This document shows positions 41,090 through 49,264 of a DNA stretch of 64,000 nucleotides, piece after piece (within the stretch, counting starts at the first letter, position 1; each line of letters opens with the position of its first letter). This DNA is from Winogradskyella pelagia (GTDB lineage Bacteria > Bacteroidota > Bacteroidia > Flavobacteriales > Flavobacteriaceae): contig NZ_JAGEVF010000002.1 of the NCBI RefSeq assembly GCF_017581965.1, positions 124,001 through 188,000 on the forward strand, written 5' to 3'. Position numbers and translations under genes: made by a program. The notes under the pieces were generated by a model. It did no database searches, was not told the origin of the DNA, and saw only the letters and a list, made by a program, of their open reading frames with translations.

Positions 41090-42454
41090 ATGAAAGCGAG
41101 AATAACAATAATGTTAATAGCCTTATTAGTAGGTTTTAATTTTGGTTTCGCACAGCAAGATGAAGAATGCATGAATAATCTTTCTATCTTCAATAGCTAT
41201 GTGAAGAGTAAGAAATACGATGATGCCTATGAGCCATGGACGCTCGTGAGAAATAAGTGTCCAAAGTTTAATCGCGCAATATATGCCTATGGTGACGACA
41301 TTTTAGAGCATAAAATTGAAAATTCTACTGGTGCGGATCAGCTTGCATTTATAAAAGATTTGATGTTGTTATACGATCAAGCTCGTGAACATTTTCCGTC
41401 AAAATATCCGTTAGGCGAAGTTTTGAATGACAAAGCTGAATTAGCATACAAATACCAAAAGGAGCTTAATATGTCTAAGGAACAGATTTACAACATGTTC
41501 GATGAGGCATACACAAAAGATAAAGCTAATTTTACAAGCCCAAAGGGTTTATACACTTACTTTTCTTTAATGGTTGATCTTTATGACGAAGGTAAGAAGA
41601 CTGCCCAGCAGATGTTCGATAAGTATGATGATGTAACAGAAATCATAGAAGATATAACTAATAAGTATACTGTAGAGCTTAATAAGCTGGTTGAAAAAGA
41701 GGAAGCAGGACAGCCATTATCTAAGAGAGACAAACAAATTAAAAGGCGAAATACCTCTACAATTAATGCTTTTGAAAATCAAATTATCCCAAGTATGGAT
41801 AAAAAACTTGGAGATAGAGCAAACTGTGAGGTTTTAGTGCCACTTTATGAAAAAGATTTTGAGGAGAATAAAGAAAATACAGTTTGGTTACAACGAGCCA
41901 TGAATAGAATGTATGCAAAGGGCTGTAAGGAAGATCCTTTATTCTTAAAACTCGTTGAGCAAAAGAACAGTATCAAGCCAACAGCAGACACGGCATTTTA
42001 TTTGTATTTGTTGACTGATGAGCAGAAGTATTTTGATCAGACTATTGAATTAGAAACTGATCCAATAAGAAAAGCCAAGCTTTTCAAAAAACTTGCTGAC
42101 GACCAGAAAGCTAAAGGTAGATATGGCAGTGCAAGAAGATATTATAATGAGGCACTAAAGCTTAATCCATCAGATGGGTCACCTTATTTAAGCATTGCTG
42201 CAATGTATGCTAAAAGTGCTAATAGCTGTGGAAGTGATAATTTTAGCAAGCGTGCTGTATTCTGGTTAGCTGCAAGTACAGCAGAAAGAGCCGGTAGAGT
42301 AGATGGAAGACTGAAAAAAACGGCTGCTCAAAATGCGGCTAGCTACAGAGCGAGTGCACCAACAAAAGCAGAAATATTCCAAAAAGGAAATGCTGGCCAG
42401 CCATTAAATGTAGGATGTTGGATTAATATTACCATTACAGTGCCAAAAATTTAA
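41090..42454 (+). CDS. Secreted tetratricopeptide repeat protein
   Basis: A 454-residue protein with a signal peptide (1-21, ending GFAQ). Helical repeats run through it, with the clearest TPR pair near 335-375 (RYGSARRYYNEALKLNPSDG). A charged segment with KRDKQIKRR lies near 205-220. Cysteines at about 26 and 49 and several later ones could form disulfides. TPR proteins like this commonly act as scaffolds for outer-membrane assembly complexes. It sits between the OMP gene and lptC, overlapping lptC by one base (TAATG), which supports a periplasmic function linked to envelope export. No enzymatic domain is seen. Confidence 0.78.
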   Translation: MKARITIMLIALLVGFNFGFAQQDEECMNNLSIFNSYVKSKKYDDAYEPWTLVRNKCPKFNRAIYAYGDDILEHKIENSTGADQLAFIKDLMLLYDQAREHFPSKYPLGEVLNDKAELAYKYQKELNMSKEQIYNMFDEAYTKDKANFTSPKGLYTYFSLMVDLYDEGKKTAQQMFDKYDDVTEIIEDITNKYTVELNKLVEKEEAGQPLSKRDKQIKRRNTSTINAFENQIIPSMDKKLGDRANCEVLVPLYEKDFEENKENTVWLQRAMNRMYAKGCKEDPLFLKLVEQKNSIKPTADTAFYLYLLTDEQKYFDQTIELETDPIRKAKLFKKLADDQKAKGRYGSARRYYNEALKLNPSDGSPYLSIAAMYAKSANSCGSDNFSKRAVFWLAASTAERAGRVDGRLKKTAAQNAASYRASAPTKAEIFQKGNAGQPLNVGCWINITITVPKI

Positions 42455-43041
42455 TGCGATTTAAATTTAGGTCATACCAAATATTATGCATAGTCACAGT
42501 TTTAGCTGTGACTATGTTGTTTTCGTGCCAAAATGATTTCTCAGATGTGCAAAAGGTAGGTGTCCTTCAAAATCAACCAATTGGTGAAGCAGAAGACATA
42601 AACCTAAAGTATACTGAATTTGCGGAGGATACCGTGCGGCTATTGGCCAATTTGATAAGTCCAAAAATGTTTGATTACTCAAATAGGAATTTTGGATTTT
42701 CTGAATTTCCTGATGGTGTAGAGCTCAAAATTTATGACGAGAATAATAACCAAACGGTTATAACAGCTAATTATGCCATTTACTATACAGATACCGACCT
42801 CATTGACCTAAGAGGTAATGTAATTATTGCTACGCACGAAAAAGATACCCTATTTACGGAACAGATGTTTTACAATGAAAAACTAGAATGGGTGTTTACC
42901 AATGAACCCTTTACCTTTAAGCGTACTACAGGACCCATTTATGGCAATGGAATTGATGCCGACAGGAGTCTAGAAAAATATGAGATATTAGAGATGCAGG
43001 GAAGTGTCCCTGTTAATGGAGGTAGTCCTGTTAAGAATTAA
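42454..43041 (+). CDS. lptC: LPS export ABC transporter periplasmic protein LptC
   Basis: A 195-residue protein with an N-terminal lipoprotein-like or anchor segment (SYQILCIVTVLAVTMLFSC, Cys25) and a beta-jellyroll LptC/OstA-type domain: DINLKYTEFAEDTVRL near 48-63, FSEFPDGVELKIYDENN near 86-102, the ANYAIYYTDTDLIDLRGNV run near 108-126 and GNGIDADRSLEKYEI near 166-180. It carries LPS from the LptBFG transporter to the LptA bridge. Bacteroidota LptC proteins are lipoproteins and longer than the enterobacterial form. It is coupled to the upstream TPR gene by one-base overlap. LptA and LptB are not in the window. Confidence 0.85.
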   Translation: MRFKFRSYQILCIVTVLAVTMLFSCQNDFSDVQKVGVLQNQPIGEAEDINLKYTEFAEDTVRLLANLISPKMFDYSNRNFGFSEFPDGVELKIYDENNNQTVITANYAIYYTDTDLIDLRGNVIIATHEKDTLFTEQMFYNEKLEWVFTNEPFTFKRTTGPIYGNGIDADRSLEKYEILEMQGSVPVNGGSPVKN

Positions 43042-43073
43042 TTACCTTTGTGAGGTTAACTTATTATATCTCA

Positions 43074-43265
43074 ATGAAACTTTTACAAATATTTCAGTAC
43101 GCTTATATCATTTTTGCCGTTCTATTTCTTTGGGACGCTATTTCAAATTGGTCAGTAGATAGAAATAGGGCTTATATGTCTTTGTTCTTTGCTGCACTTG
43201 GGGTTTTTATGTTCTTTTTTAGAAGGCGCTTTTCAAAAAAGTTTCAAGAGCGAGATAAAAAGTAG
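43074..43265 (+). CDS. Small two-helix membrane protein
   Basis: A 63-residue protein with hydrophobic segments at about 5-21 and 35-52 and a basic C-terminus (RRRFSKKFQERDKK), so the C-terminus should be cytoplasmic. I use the ATG at 43074; a GTG eight codons upstream is possible. It lies between lptC and the CNNM gene (3 bases), a position in which short membrane proteins are often conserved in flavobacteria. No function is recognised. Confidence 0.6.
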   Translation: MKLLQIFQYAYIIFAVLFLWDAISNWSVDRNRAYMSLFFAALGVFMFFFRRRFSKKFQERDKK

Positions 43266-43268
43266 GTT

Positions 43269-44558
43269 ATGGCTGTTGATATAGTTATAATACTACTTAT
43301 GTTATTGCTTTCTGCGTTCTTTTCAGGGATGGAGATAGCATACGTTTCTTCCAACAAAATCCATATTGAGTTAGAGAAAAAACAAGATGATTTTCTTGGT
43401 AAAATATTATCTAACCTAACAGCTAAGCCCTCAAAATATATTGCCACAATGCTTATTGGTAATAATATAGCTTTGGTTATATATGGATTTAAGATGGGTG
43501 ATGTTTTGGTAGATTGGTTTCAATCCATGCTCCCTGCTCAAAGTAATTTTGCGAACTATATGTTAGTAGATTTACAATTATTGTCACAGACTATTATCTC
43601 CACTTTGGTTATACTTATAACTGCTGAATTTTTGCCAAAAGTATTCTTTCAAATATATGCCAATACACTAATTAAAGTGCTGGCTTTACCTACCTATTTG
43701 TTTTATTTGATTTTTTCTTGGGTATCAGATTTTGTGATTTGGATTTCAGATGCCATTTTAAAATATCTCTTTAAGGCACAAGGAGAAGATGCGGTTTTGG
43801 CAATGACTAAAGTTGAACTTGGTAATTACATAAGCGAACAAATGGAGTCCTTTGAAGATCATGAGGATGTGGATAGTGAAATTCAGATTTTTCAAAATGC
43901 ACTAGAGTTCTCTGAGGTAAAAGCTCGTGAGGTTATGGTACCAAGAACTGAAATTACAGCTGTTGATATTTCAGATTCCATTGAAGATTTAAGACAGCTC
44001 TTTATAGATACGGGACGAACCAAGATTATTGTTTATAAAAATTCCATTGATGATATCTTAGGTTATGTACATGCCTTTGAGCTGTTTAAAAAGCCTAAAT
44101 CTATTAAGTCTGTTATTATTCCTGTAGGATTTGTGCCAGAAACAATATTGATAAAAGATGTACTAAATATTCTCACAAAAAAGAGACGAAGTATGGCTGT
44201 TGTAATCGATGAATACGGAGGCACATCGGGAATAATGACCGTAGAAGACATTATTGAAGAACTTTTTGGTGAAATTGAAGATGAGCACGATACCGTTGAG
44301 TTAATTGAAAAAAGGGTAGACGAAACATCATTTAAATTTTCAGCGCGCTTAGAGGTAGATTACATCAATGAAACCTATAAATTGAATCTTCCAGAAAGTG
44401 AGAATTACGAAACCTTGGGAGGACTTATCGTCAACGAAACTCAAGAAATCCCTAAAGAAAATGACGAGATTAAAATTGAAAATTTCAAGTTTAAAATCCT
44501 TGAAGCATCTTCAACAAAAATAGATGTTATCCTCTTGCAAATTTCCGAAGAGGATTAA
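43269..44558 (+). CDS. CNNM/CorC-family hemolysin-like membrane protein with CBS domains
   Basis: A 429-residue protein. Residues about 1-180 are the CNNM (DUF21) membrane domain with three to four helices and the family's FFSGMEIAYVSSNK near 18-31. Two CBS domains follow (about 205-325, VMVPRTEITAVDI and VVIDEYGGTSGIMTVEDIIEELFGEI), then a CorC/HlyC domain (about 340-425, VSFKFSARLEVDYIN-like). Family members are linked to magnesium or cobalt efflux and, in flavobacteria, to gliding-motility-type loci (GldE), but the 'hemolysin' name has no functional basis. Its gene closes the lptC cluster. The CBS domains imply adenine nucleotide sensing. Confidence 0.87.
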   Translation: MAVDIVIILLMLLLSAFFSGMEIAYVSSNKIHIELEKKQDDFLGKILSNLTAKPSKYIATMLIGNNIALVIYGFKMGDVLVDWFQSMLPAQSNFANYMLVDLQLLSQTIISTLVILITAEFLPKVFFQIYANTLIKVLALPTYLFYLIFSWVSDFVIWISDAILKYLFKAQGEDAVLAMTKVELGNYISEQMESFEDHEDVDSEIQIFQNALEFSEVKAREVMVPRTEITAVDISDSIEDLRQLFIDTGRTKIIVYKNSIDDILGYVHAFELFKKPKSIKSVIIPVGFVPETILIKDVLNILTKKRRSMAVVIDEYGGTSGIMTVEDIIEELFGEIEDEHDTVELIEKRVDETSFKFSARLEVDYINETYKLNLPESENYETLGGLIVNETQEIPKENDEIKIENFKFKILEASSTKIDVILLQISEED

Positions 44559-44616
44559 ACAGATTTTCAATAGTGTAAAATCGGGTATTCTCCTTTTATT
44601 ATTAGCTAGAAAGTAC

Positions 44617-44624
44617 TATTTTCG
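44617..44624 (+). promoter_or_regulatory. Candidate -7 box upstream of ppiD-like gene
   Basis: TATTTTCG at 44617-44624 differs from the Bacteroidota TAnnTTTG at one base and sits 32 bases before the ATG. No TTG element is found at the standard distance, so this is only a candidate. Confidence 0.35.
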
Positions 44625-44655
44625 CAAACTTATTTAAACGAAACAACAGATAACT

Positions 44656-46806
44656 ATGGCAGTTTTAAATAAAATTAGACAGCGCTCATTAATTTTGATT
44701 TTGGTCATTGCATTGGCCTTGTTTTCTTTCGTAATTGGAGACTTGTTTAAAAATTCTGATGCTTTTACAGGAGCACCTCAGGATGTTGTAGCAACCATAA
44801 ACGGTAAGGATATCAATAGAACTGAATTCCAGCAAAAAGTAAAAAACTATCAAGATAGAGCGGGAGGGAGACAAACATCTACTCAAGCTATGAATGCTAT
44901 CTATAACCAAGAATTGCGTAGAATAGTACTAGAATCCGAGTATGAAGAGTTAGGATTGGTAGTGGAGAAGGACGAAATGAGGGACTTATTGAAGAATAGT
45001 TTTTCTTCTTATCCGGAGTTTCAAGACGAAAACGGAAATTTTGATGTCAATCGCTTAAACGCGTTTATTGCCAATCTTAAGGATCTTGGAGGTGAGACTG
45101 CACCTCTTGGAGGTTTTGTTGTTAATTATGATAGTTGGACCACCAACGAACAAAATATAGCAAACAATGCCATCCAGCAATCCTACTACAATTTAATTAA
45201 GGCAGGGGTAGCAGCTACCATAGCCGAAGCTAAGGATGAGTATCTAGGAGATGCCAAGACCGTTGATATTAAATATGTGCAAGTACCTTATACTTCAATT
45301 GCAGATAGCTTAGTAAAAGTAACAAAGTCCGATATAAAGACTTATATCACTGACCACGAGGAGAAGTACAAAACTGATGCTACCAGAGAGGTTGTATATG
45401 TTGAGTTTAAGGAAGAGGCTTCAAAAGCCGATAAGGAAGCTATAAAAGCTGGATTGTTAGCACTTAAAGCGGATCGAACAGAGTATAACGAGAGTAGCAA
45501 GAATACAGACACTATACAGGGATTTGATAATGCCGAGGATTTAGAAGATTTTATCAATTATAATTCTGATATCAAATTCAATGATTCCTTCTTAAGGGCA
45601 GTTGAATTACCAGCAACGGCAAAGGATAGTTTATTGAATCTTGAAGTAGGTGAATATTATGGGCCTTATGAGGATGCAGGTTATTTTAAGCTGTCTAAGG
45701 TAATTGATACTAAAGAATTGGCAGATTCGGTAAAAGTAAGACATATCTTAGTGCCATTTGCTGGTGCAAGTAGAGCAGATGCTACTATTACCAGAACTGC
45801 AGACGAAGCTGCTCAGATGGCGGACAGTATACTTACTGAGATAAAAAGTGGGCGGTCCAAGTTCTTGGATTTACTAGATTTATCATCAGATAAGGTAAGT
45901 AATGAACAAGACGGAGAATTAGAATTTGCTTACAATGCTGGTATGGCTCCAGAATTTAAGGCTTTTTCGTTTGAAAATGAAGAAGGAGATATCGATGTGG
46001 TAGGTACATCTTTTGGTTATCATGTTATTGAAATCTTAGAGCAAAAAAGCTTTAATAGAACATTGAAAATTGCAACCTTAGCAGACAAAATTGAACCTTC
46101 TGAGCAAACCTTGCAAGACGTATTCAATCAAATGTCTAAGTTTGAAATTGCTGCTAAGGATGGTGATTTTAACACTTTAGCGGAAGAACGTGAGTTACCT
46201 GTAAAGCCTATTACATTTAAAGAATTAGATGAAAATATTCCAGGTTTAGGAAGTCAAAGACAAGTTGTAAGATGGACATTTGAAGGGGACACGGAAATAG
46301 GAGATTATAAAAACTTCCCAATTGCTAATTTCGGTTTTATAGTTGTTAAAGTCGTTGAGAAAAATGAAGAAGGCTTAATGAGTGTTGAAGATGCTTCAAT
46401 TACCGCTCTTCCAGAGATTAGAAAAGAAAAGAAAGCCAAAATGATTCGAGAGAAAATTACAGCTACAAGCGTAGACGAAATTGCTAAGAATCAAGGGCAG
46501 AGTTCTAGAACAGCTGCCGCAATAACTATGAACAATACAACGTTATCTGGCGCAGGGGTTGAGCCAAAAGTTGTTGGTGCCGCGTTTGGTTTAAGTCAAG
46601 GAGCTACATCTCAACCAATTGATGGAGAAAAAGGGGTTTACGTTATTGAGGTCACTAAAATTAATGAGGCAACTGAGCTTGATAATTATACCGCAATTAT
46701 GAATAGACTTAATTCTGAACGAAGAAATCAAGTACAGGGTAAAGTATACCAAGCACTTGAGAAAGCTGCTGATATTGAAGATAATCGAGCGAAGACGGTT
46801 TATTAA
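44656..46806 (+). CDS. PpiD-like membrane-anchored peptidyl-prolyl isomerase
   Basis: A 716-residue protein anchored by one N-terminal membrane helix (about 12-30) with a SurA_N-type chaperone domain (about 45-260) and a parvulin PPIC domain centred on 355-460 (VKVRHILVPFAGASRADA, then AYNAGMAPEFKAFSFENEEGDIDVVGTSFGYHVIEI). A further ~250 residues extend the periplasmic chaperone region. It helps fold exported and outer-membrane proteins. Length is above the ~620 of enterobacterial PpiD, as usual in Bacteroidota. The start ATG at 44656 directly precedes the KIRQRSLILILVIALAL anchor. Confidence 0.9.
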   Translation: MAVLNKIRQRSLILILVIALALFSFVIGDLFKNSDAFTGAPQDVVATINGKDINRTEFQQKVKNYQDRAGGRQTSTQAMNAIYNQELRRIVLESEYEELGLVVEKDEMRDLLKNSFSSYPEFQDENGNFDVNRLNAFIANLKDLGGETAPLGGFVVNYDSWTTNEQNIANNAIQQSYYNLIKAGVAATIAEAKDEYLGDAKTVDIKYVQVPYTSIADSLVKVTKSDIKTYITDHEEKYKTDATREVVYVEFKEEASKADKEAIKAGLLALKADRTEYNESSKNTDTIQGFDNAEDLEDFINYNSDIKFNDSFLRAVELPATAKDSLLNLEVGEYYGPYEDAGYFKLSKVIDTKELADSVKVRHILVPFAGASRADATITRTADEAAQMADSILTEIKSGRSKFLDLLDLSSDKVSNEQDGELEFAYNAGMAPEFKAFSFENEEGDIDVVGTSFGYHVIEILEQKSFNRTLKIATLADKIEPSEQTLQDVFNQMSKFEIAAKDGDFNTLAEERELPVKPITFKELDENIPGLGSQRQVVRWTFEGDTEIGDYKNFPIANFGFIVVKVVEKNEEGLMSVEDASITALPEIRKEKKAKMIREKITATSVDEIAKNQGQSSRTAAAITMNNTTLSGAGVEPKVVGAAFGLSQGATSQPIDGEKGVYVIEVTKINEATELDNYTAIMNRLNSERRNQVQGKVYQALEKAADIEDNRAKTVY

Positions 46807-46825
46807 AAAAAATTATAATAATGAA

Positions 46826-46857
46826 AAAGGCTCTACCATCAGGTAGGGCTTTTTTTT
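46826..46857 (+). terminator. Intrinsic terminator after ppiD-like gene
   Basis: GCTCTACC, loop ATCA, GGTAGGGC form an eight-pair stem (one G-U) followed by eight T at 46850-46857. It lies about 20 bases past the stop codon. Confidence 0.88.
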
Positions 46858-46875
46858 ATTCAAAAAAGGACTAAA

Positions 46876-47793
46876 TCAACCTAAAACCATTTTAGAAAAT
46901 GGAATAACGATGTCTAACCCTTTAGATTTAAAATAATCGCTTGGATTGTTTTTTGAAGTTGCTAAAATAAAATCTCCGCCCCAGGCCCCTAAACTTTTTA
47001 CCTCGCCATCAAAATCGTTAAATAATCGTTGTTTAATAGGTTCTTGTTGTATCAATTCTGAAATAATGGTTTCGTGTTCGATGATTAATCTATTGAATTG
47101 GTCTAAGGACTTACATTTAGTAATATCAGTGGTGATAGCACTTACACGGTCAATAACGGTTGAATTTACTTTATTAAGGTTTCTGTAGCTAGAAATGCCT
47201 TCTCTACTGTTCTGTTTTAGATTGAGATAGACAAAATATAGATAATGACTAAAAGGCGGATTGAAGGGTATTGCTCTAACTAAAGGATTGTTATTTTTCT
47301 GAATTTGATATAATACTGAACCATTGTACTGTGCACATGCAATATCATAACCACTACCACCAAAAGTAGCCTTTAATAATTGGTAAGCGTCAATTTTAGC
47401 CCAGCTGGACATATTATTGATTAAAGTTGAAGATGTACCCAGGCCCCAATGCCTGTTGAATTCAAGCGTAGTTGTAATTGATAGCCCTTCTTTAGGGTTA
47501 AAAAAACCTGGCTTTAGGGAATTAACGGCTCTTAAGATTTCTAAAAGGCGCTTAGAGATATTATTTGATAAAGGAATATCTTTTTTGGATAAAATAGCAT
47601 CGATATTAAAACAGTCTTCAAACCAAATATTGCCTTTCTCATCAATACTCTTCCAAGTTAGCTGTGACGAATTATTCTTTTCAACAACTAGAGTTTGACC
47701 AAGCTTTGTTGGTAGTGCTAAAGACAAGGCGCCATCTAGTACCGTATATTCTCCTGTGAGTAATAATTTCCCGTTACTTCTATAGGTTTCCAC
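46876..47793 (-). CDS. GYDIA-family GHMP kinase (mevalonate pathway)
   Basis: A 305-residue GHMP-superfamily kinase. It begins with GKLLLTGEYTVLDGA near 8-22, has the phosphate loop LGTSSTLINN near 118-127, and the GSGYDIACAQY segment near 146-156 that names the GYDIA family; the usual GHMP third motif reads GAWGGDFIL near 273-281. Members in Bacteroidota are grouped with mevalonate pathway genes and are probably phosphomevalonate or mevalonate kinase variants. The gene ends the operon begun by HMG-CoA reductase four bases upstream, which supports a mevalonate role. The exact substrate is not assigned by sequence alone. Confidence 0.85.
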   Translation of the reverse strand: METYRSNGKLLLTGEYTVLDGALSLALPTKLGQTLVVEKNNSSQLTWKSIDEKGNIWFEDCFNIDAILSKKDIPLSNNISKRLLEILRAVNSLKPGFFNPKEGLSITTTLEFNRHWGLGTSSTLINNMSSWAKIDAYQLLKATFGGSGYDIACAQYNGSVLYQIQKNNNPLVRAIPFNPPFSHYLYFVYLNLKQNSREGISSYRNLNKVNSTVIDRVSAITTDITKCKSLDQFNRLIIEHETIISELIQQEPIKQRLFNDFDGEVKSLGAWGGDFILATSKNNPSDYFKSKGLDIVIPFSKMVLG

Positions 47794-47797
47794 TATA

Positions 47798-49123
47798 TTA
47801 TTGTCTTAGACTCTTTATGGCAGCAACAACAGCACTATGAGTAACTACATTGGTTTTAAAGTGCTCCACAAGTTGCGCTTTTTCCTTTTCGGTAGCTTCA
47901 AATTGATTTAAAATATTCATTAAGTGCATTTTCATATGACCTTGCTGAATTCCGGTGGTTGTTAATGATTTAACAGCAGCAAAATTTTGAGCCAGACCTG
48001 CAACAGCAACAATTTGCATTAAATCTTTTGCGGTAGGCTTTTCTAATAATTCTAAAGCTAGTTTTACCAAAGGGTGTAGACTGGTTAATCCGCCAACCGT
48101 GCCAAGGGCTAGAGGAATTTCTATCCAAAACTTAAAGATTCCATCATCTACAGTGCAATGGGTTAAACTACGATAATTTCCTGTTCTAGACGCATAGGCA
48201 TGAACACCTGCTTCAACAGCTCTAAAATCATTTCCCGTAGCTAAAACTACCGCGTCTATACCATTCATAATGCCTTTATTGTGGGTCACTGCTCTAAAGG
48301 GCTCAATTTCTGCTATAGTAATGGCTTGCTTAAATTTTTGAGCGAATAATTCTGGATTGGAGATATCTTTACTTTTTAAATCGTCAATGGGACAAGATAC
48401 CTCGGCGCGCACTAAACAATTAGGAACATAATTAGATAAAATGCTCATAATAATTTCTATATCGCCTTCCTCTTGAGTAAAATTTGCATACGTAGCAGCC
48501 TCATTTTTTAATGTAGTAGCAAATTGTTCTAAACAAGAATTTATAAAATTTGCACCCATAGCATCAAGCGTTTCAAACGTGGCATGGAGTTGATAATAGT
48601 TTGTTAGCTCCTTTGTCTTGTCTTTAAGTACAATGTCTTTGATGCCGCCACCACGCTTCACCATATTTTCGGTAATAGCAGCCGTATCGCTTATTAGTTT
48701 TGGCTTAATTGCCCGAAAAAAAGATTCTAGTTTTTGGTAATTACCTTTAAAATTAAAATGAACTTGTCCTATCTTCTCGGTGGAAATGACCTTAGTCTTA
48801 AACCCACCTCTATCATACCAGAATTTTGCAGCTTTACTAGCAGCTGCTACCACAGAACTTTCTTCAATAGTCATTGGTATGGTATACAGGTGATTGTTAA
48901 TTAAAAAGTTGGGTGCTACACCAAAGGGTAAGTAGAAATTCGTAATCGTATTTTCAATAAACTCGTCATGAAGTTTCTGAAGAATCTCGTCAGAATTCCA
49001 GTACCGAGTTAATATTTGTCGGGCTGTCTCCTTTTGCGAAAAATAGTTGTTTAATAGCCATTCTATTTTCTCAGATTTCGAGAGTTTAGAAAAGCCTGAA
49101 ATTGCCTCTGGCATAGTGTTCAA
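47798..49123 (-). CDS. mvaA: Class II hydroxymethylglutaryl-CoA reductase
   Basis: A 441-residue class II HMG-CoA reductase that makes mevalonate, or uses it when degradative, in isoprenoid synthesis. Catalytic residues are recognisable: Glu in MTIEESSVVAAASKAAKFW near 84-102, Lys in THNKGIMNGIDAV near 280-292, Asp in ATGNDFRAVEAG near 295-306 and His in GHMKMHL near 400-406. It starts at 49123; a second ATG three codons in is an alternative. The GYDIA kinase follows four bases downstream. No deoxyxylulose pathway gene is in the window, consistent with Bacteroidota that use mevalonate. A perfect TATCTTTG -7 box lies 14 bases upstream. Confidence 0.92.
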   Translation of the reverse strand: MNTMPEAISGFSKLSKSEKIEWLLNNYFSQKETARQILTRYWNSDEILQKLHDEFIENTITNFYLPFGVAPNFLINNHLYTIPMTIEESSVVAAASKAAKFWYDRGGFKTKVISTEKIGQVHFNFKGNYQKLESFFRAIKPKLISDTAAITENMVKRGGGIKDIVLKDKTKELTNYYQLHATFETLDAMGANFINSCLEQFATTLKNEAATYANFTQEEGDIEIIMSILSNYVPNCLVRAEVSCPIDDLKSKDISNPELFAQKFKQAITIAEIEPFRAVTHNKGIMNGIDAVVLATGNDFRAVEAGVHAYASRTGNYRSLTHCTVDDGIFKFWIEIPLALGTVGGLTSLHPLVKLALELLEKPTAKDLMQIVAVAGLAQNFAAVKSLTTTGIQQGHMKMHLMNILNQFEATEKEKAQLVEHFKTNVVTHSAVVAAIKSLRQ

Positions 49124-49136
49124 TTAATTATGAGTG

Positions 49137-49144
49137 CAAAGATA
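49137..49144 (-). promoter_or_regulatory. Candidate -7 box of the mvaA operon
   Basis: TATCTTTG on the minus strand matches the Bacteroidota -7 element exactly, 14 bases before the mvaA ATG. No TTG box is visible at the usual distance upstream, and the implied leader would be only about ten bases. Confidence 0.4.
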
Positions 49145-49264
49145 CTTAGGATTGTTAAAAATTTAGTTGATATGCGTTTTTAATTGCCGATTTACTGTTA
49201 ATAATAGGGTTTTTTTGCATAATTTTTAGTAAACTTGGCACTGCTATATCGAAAATTGACTTTC

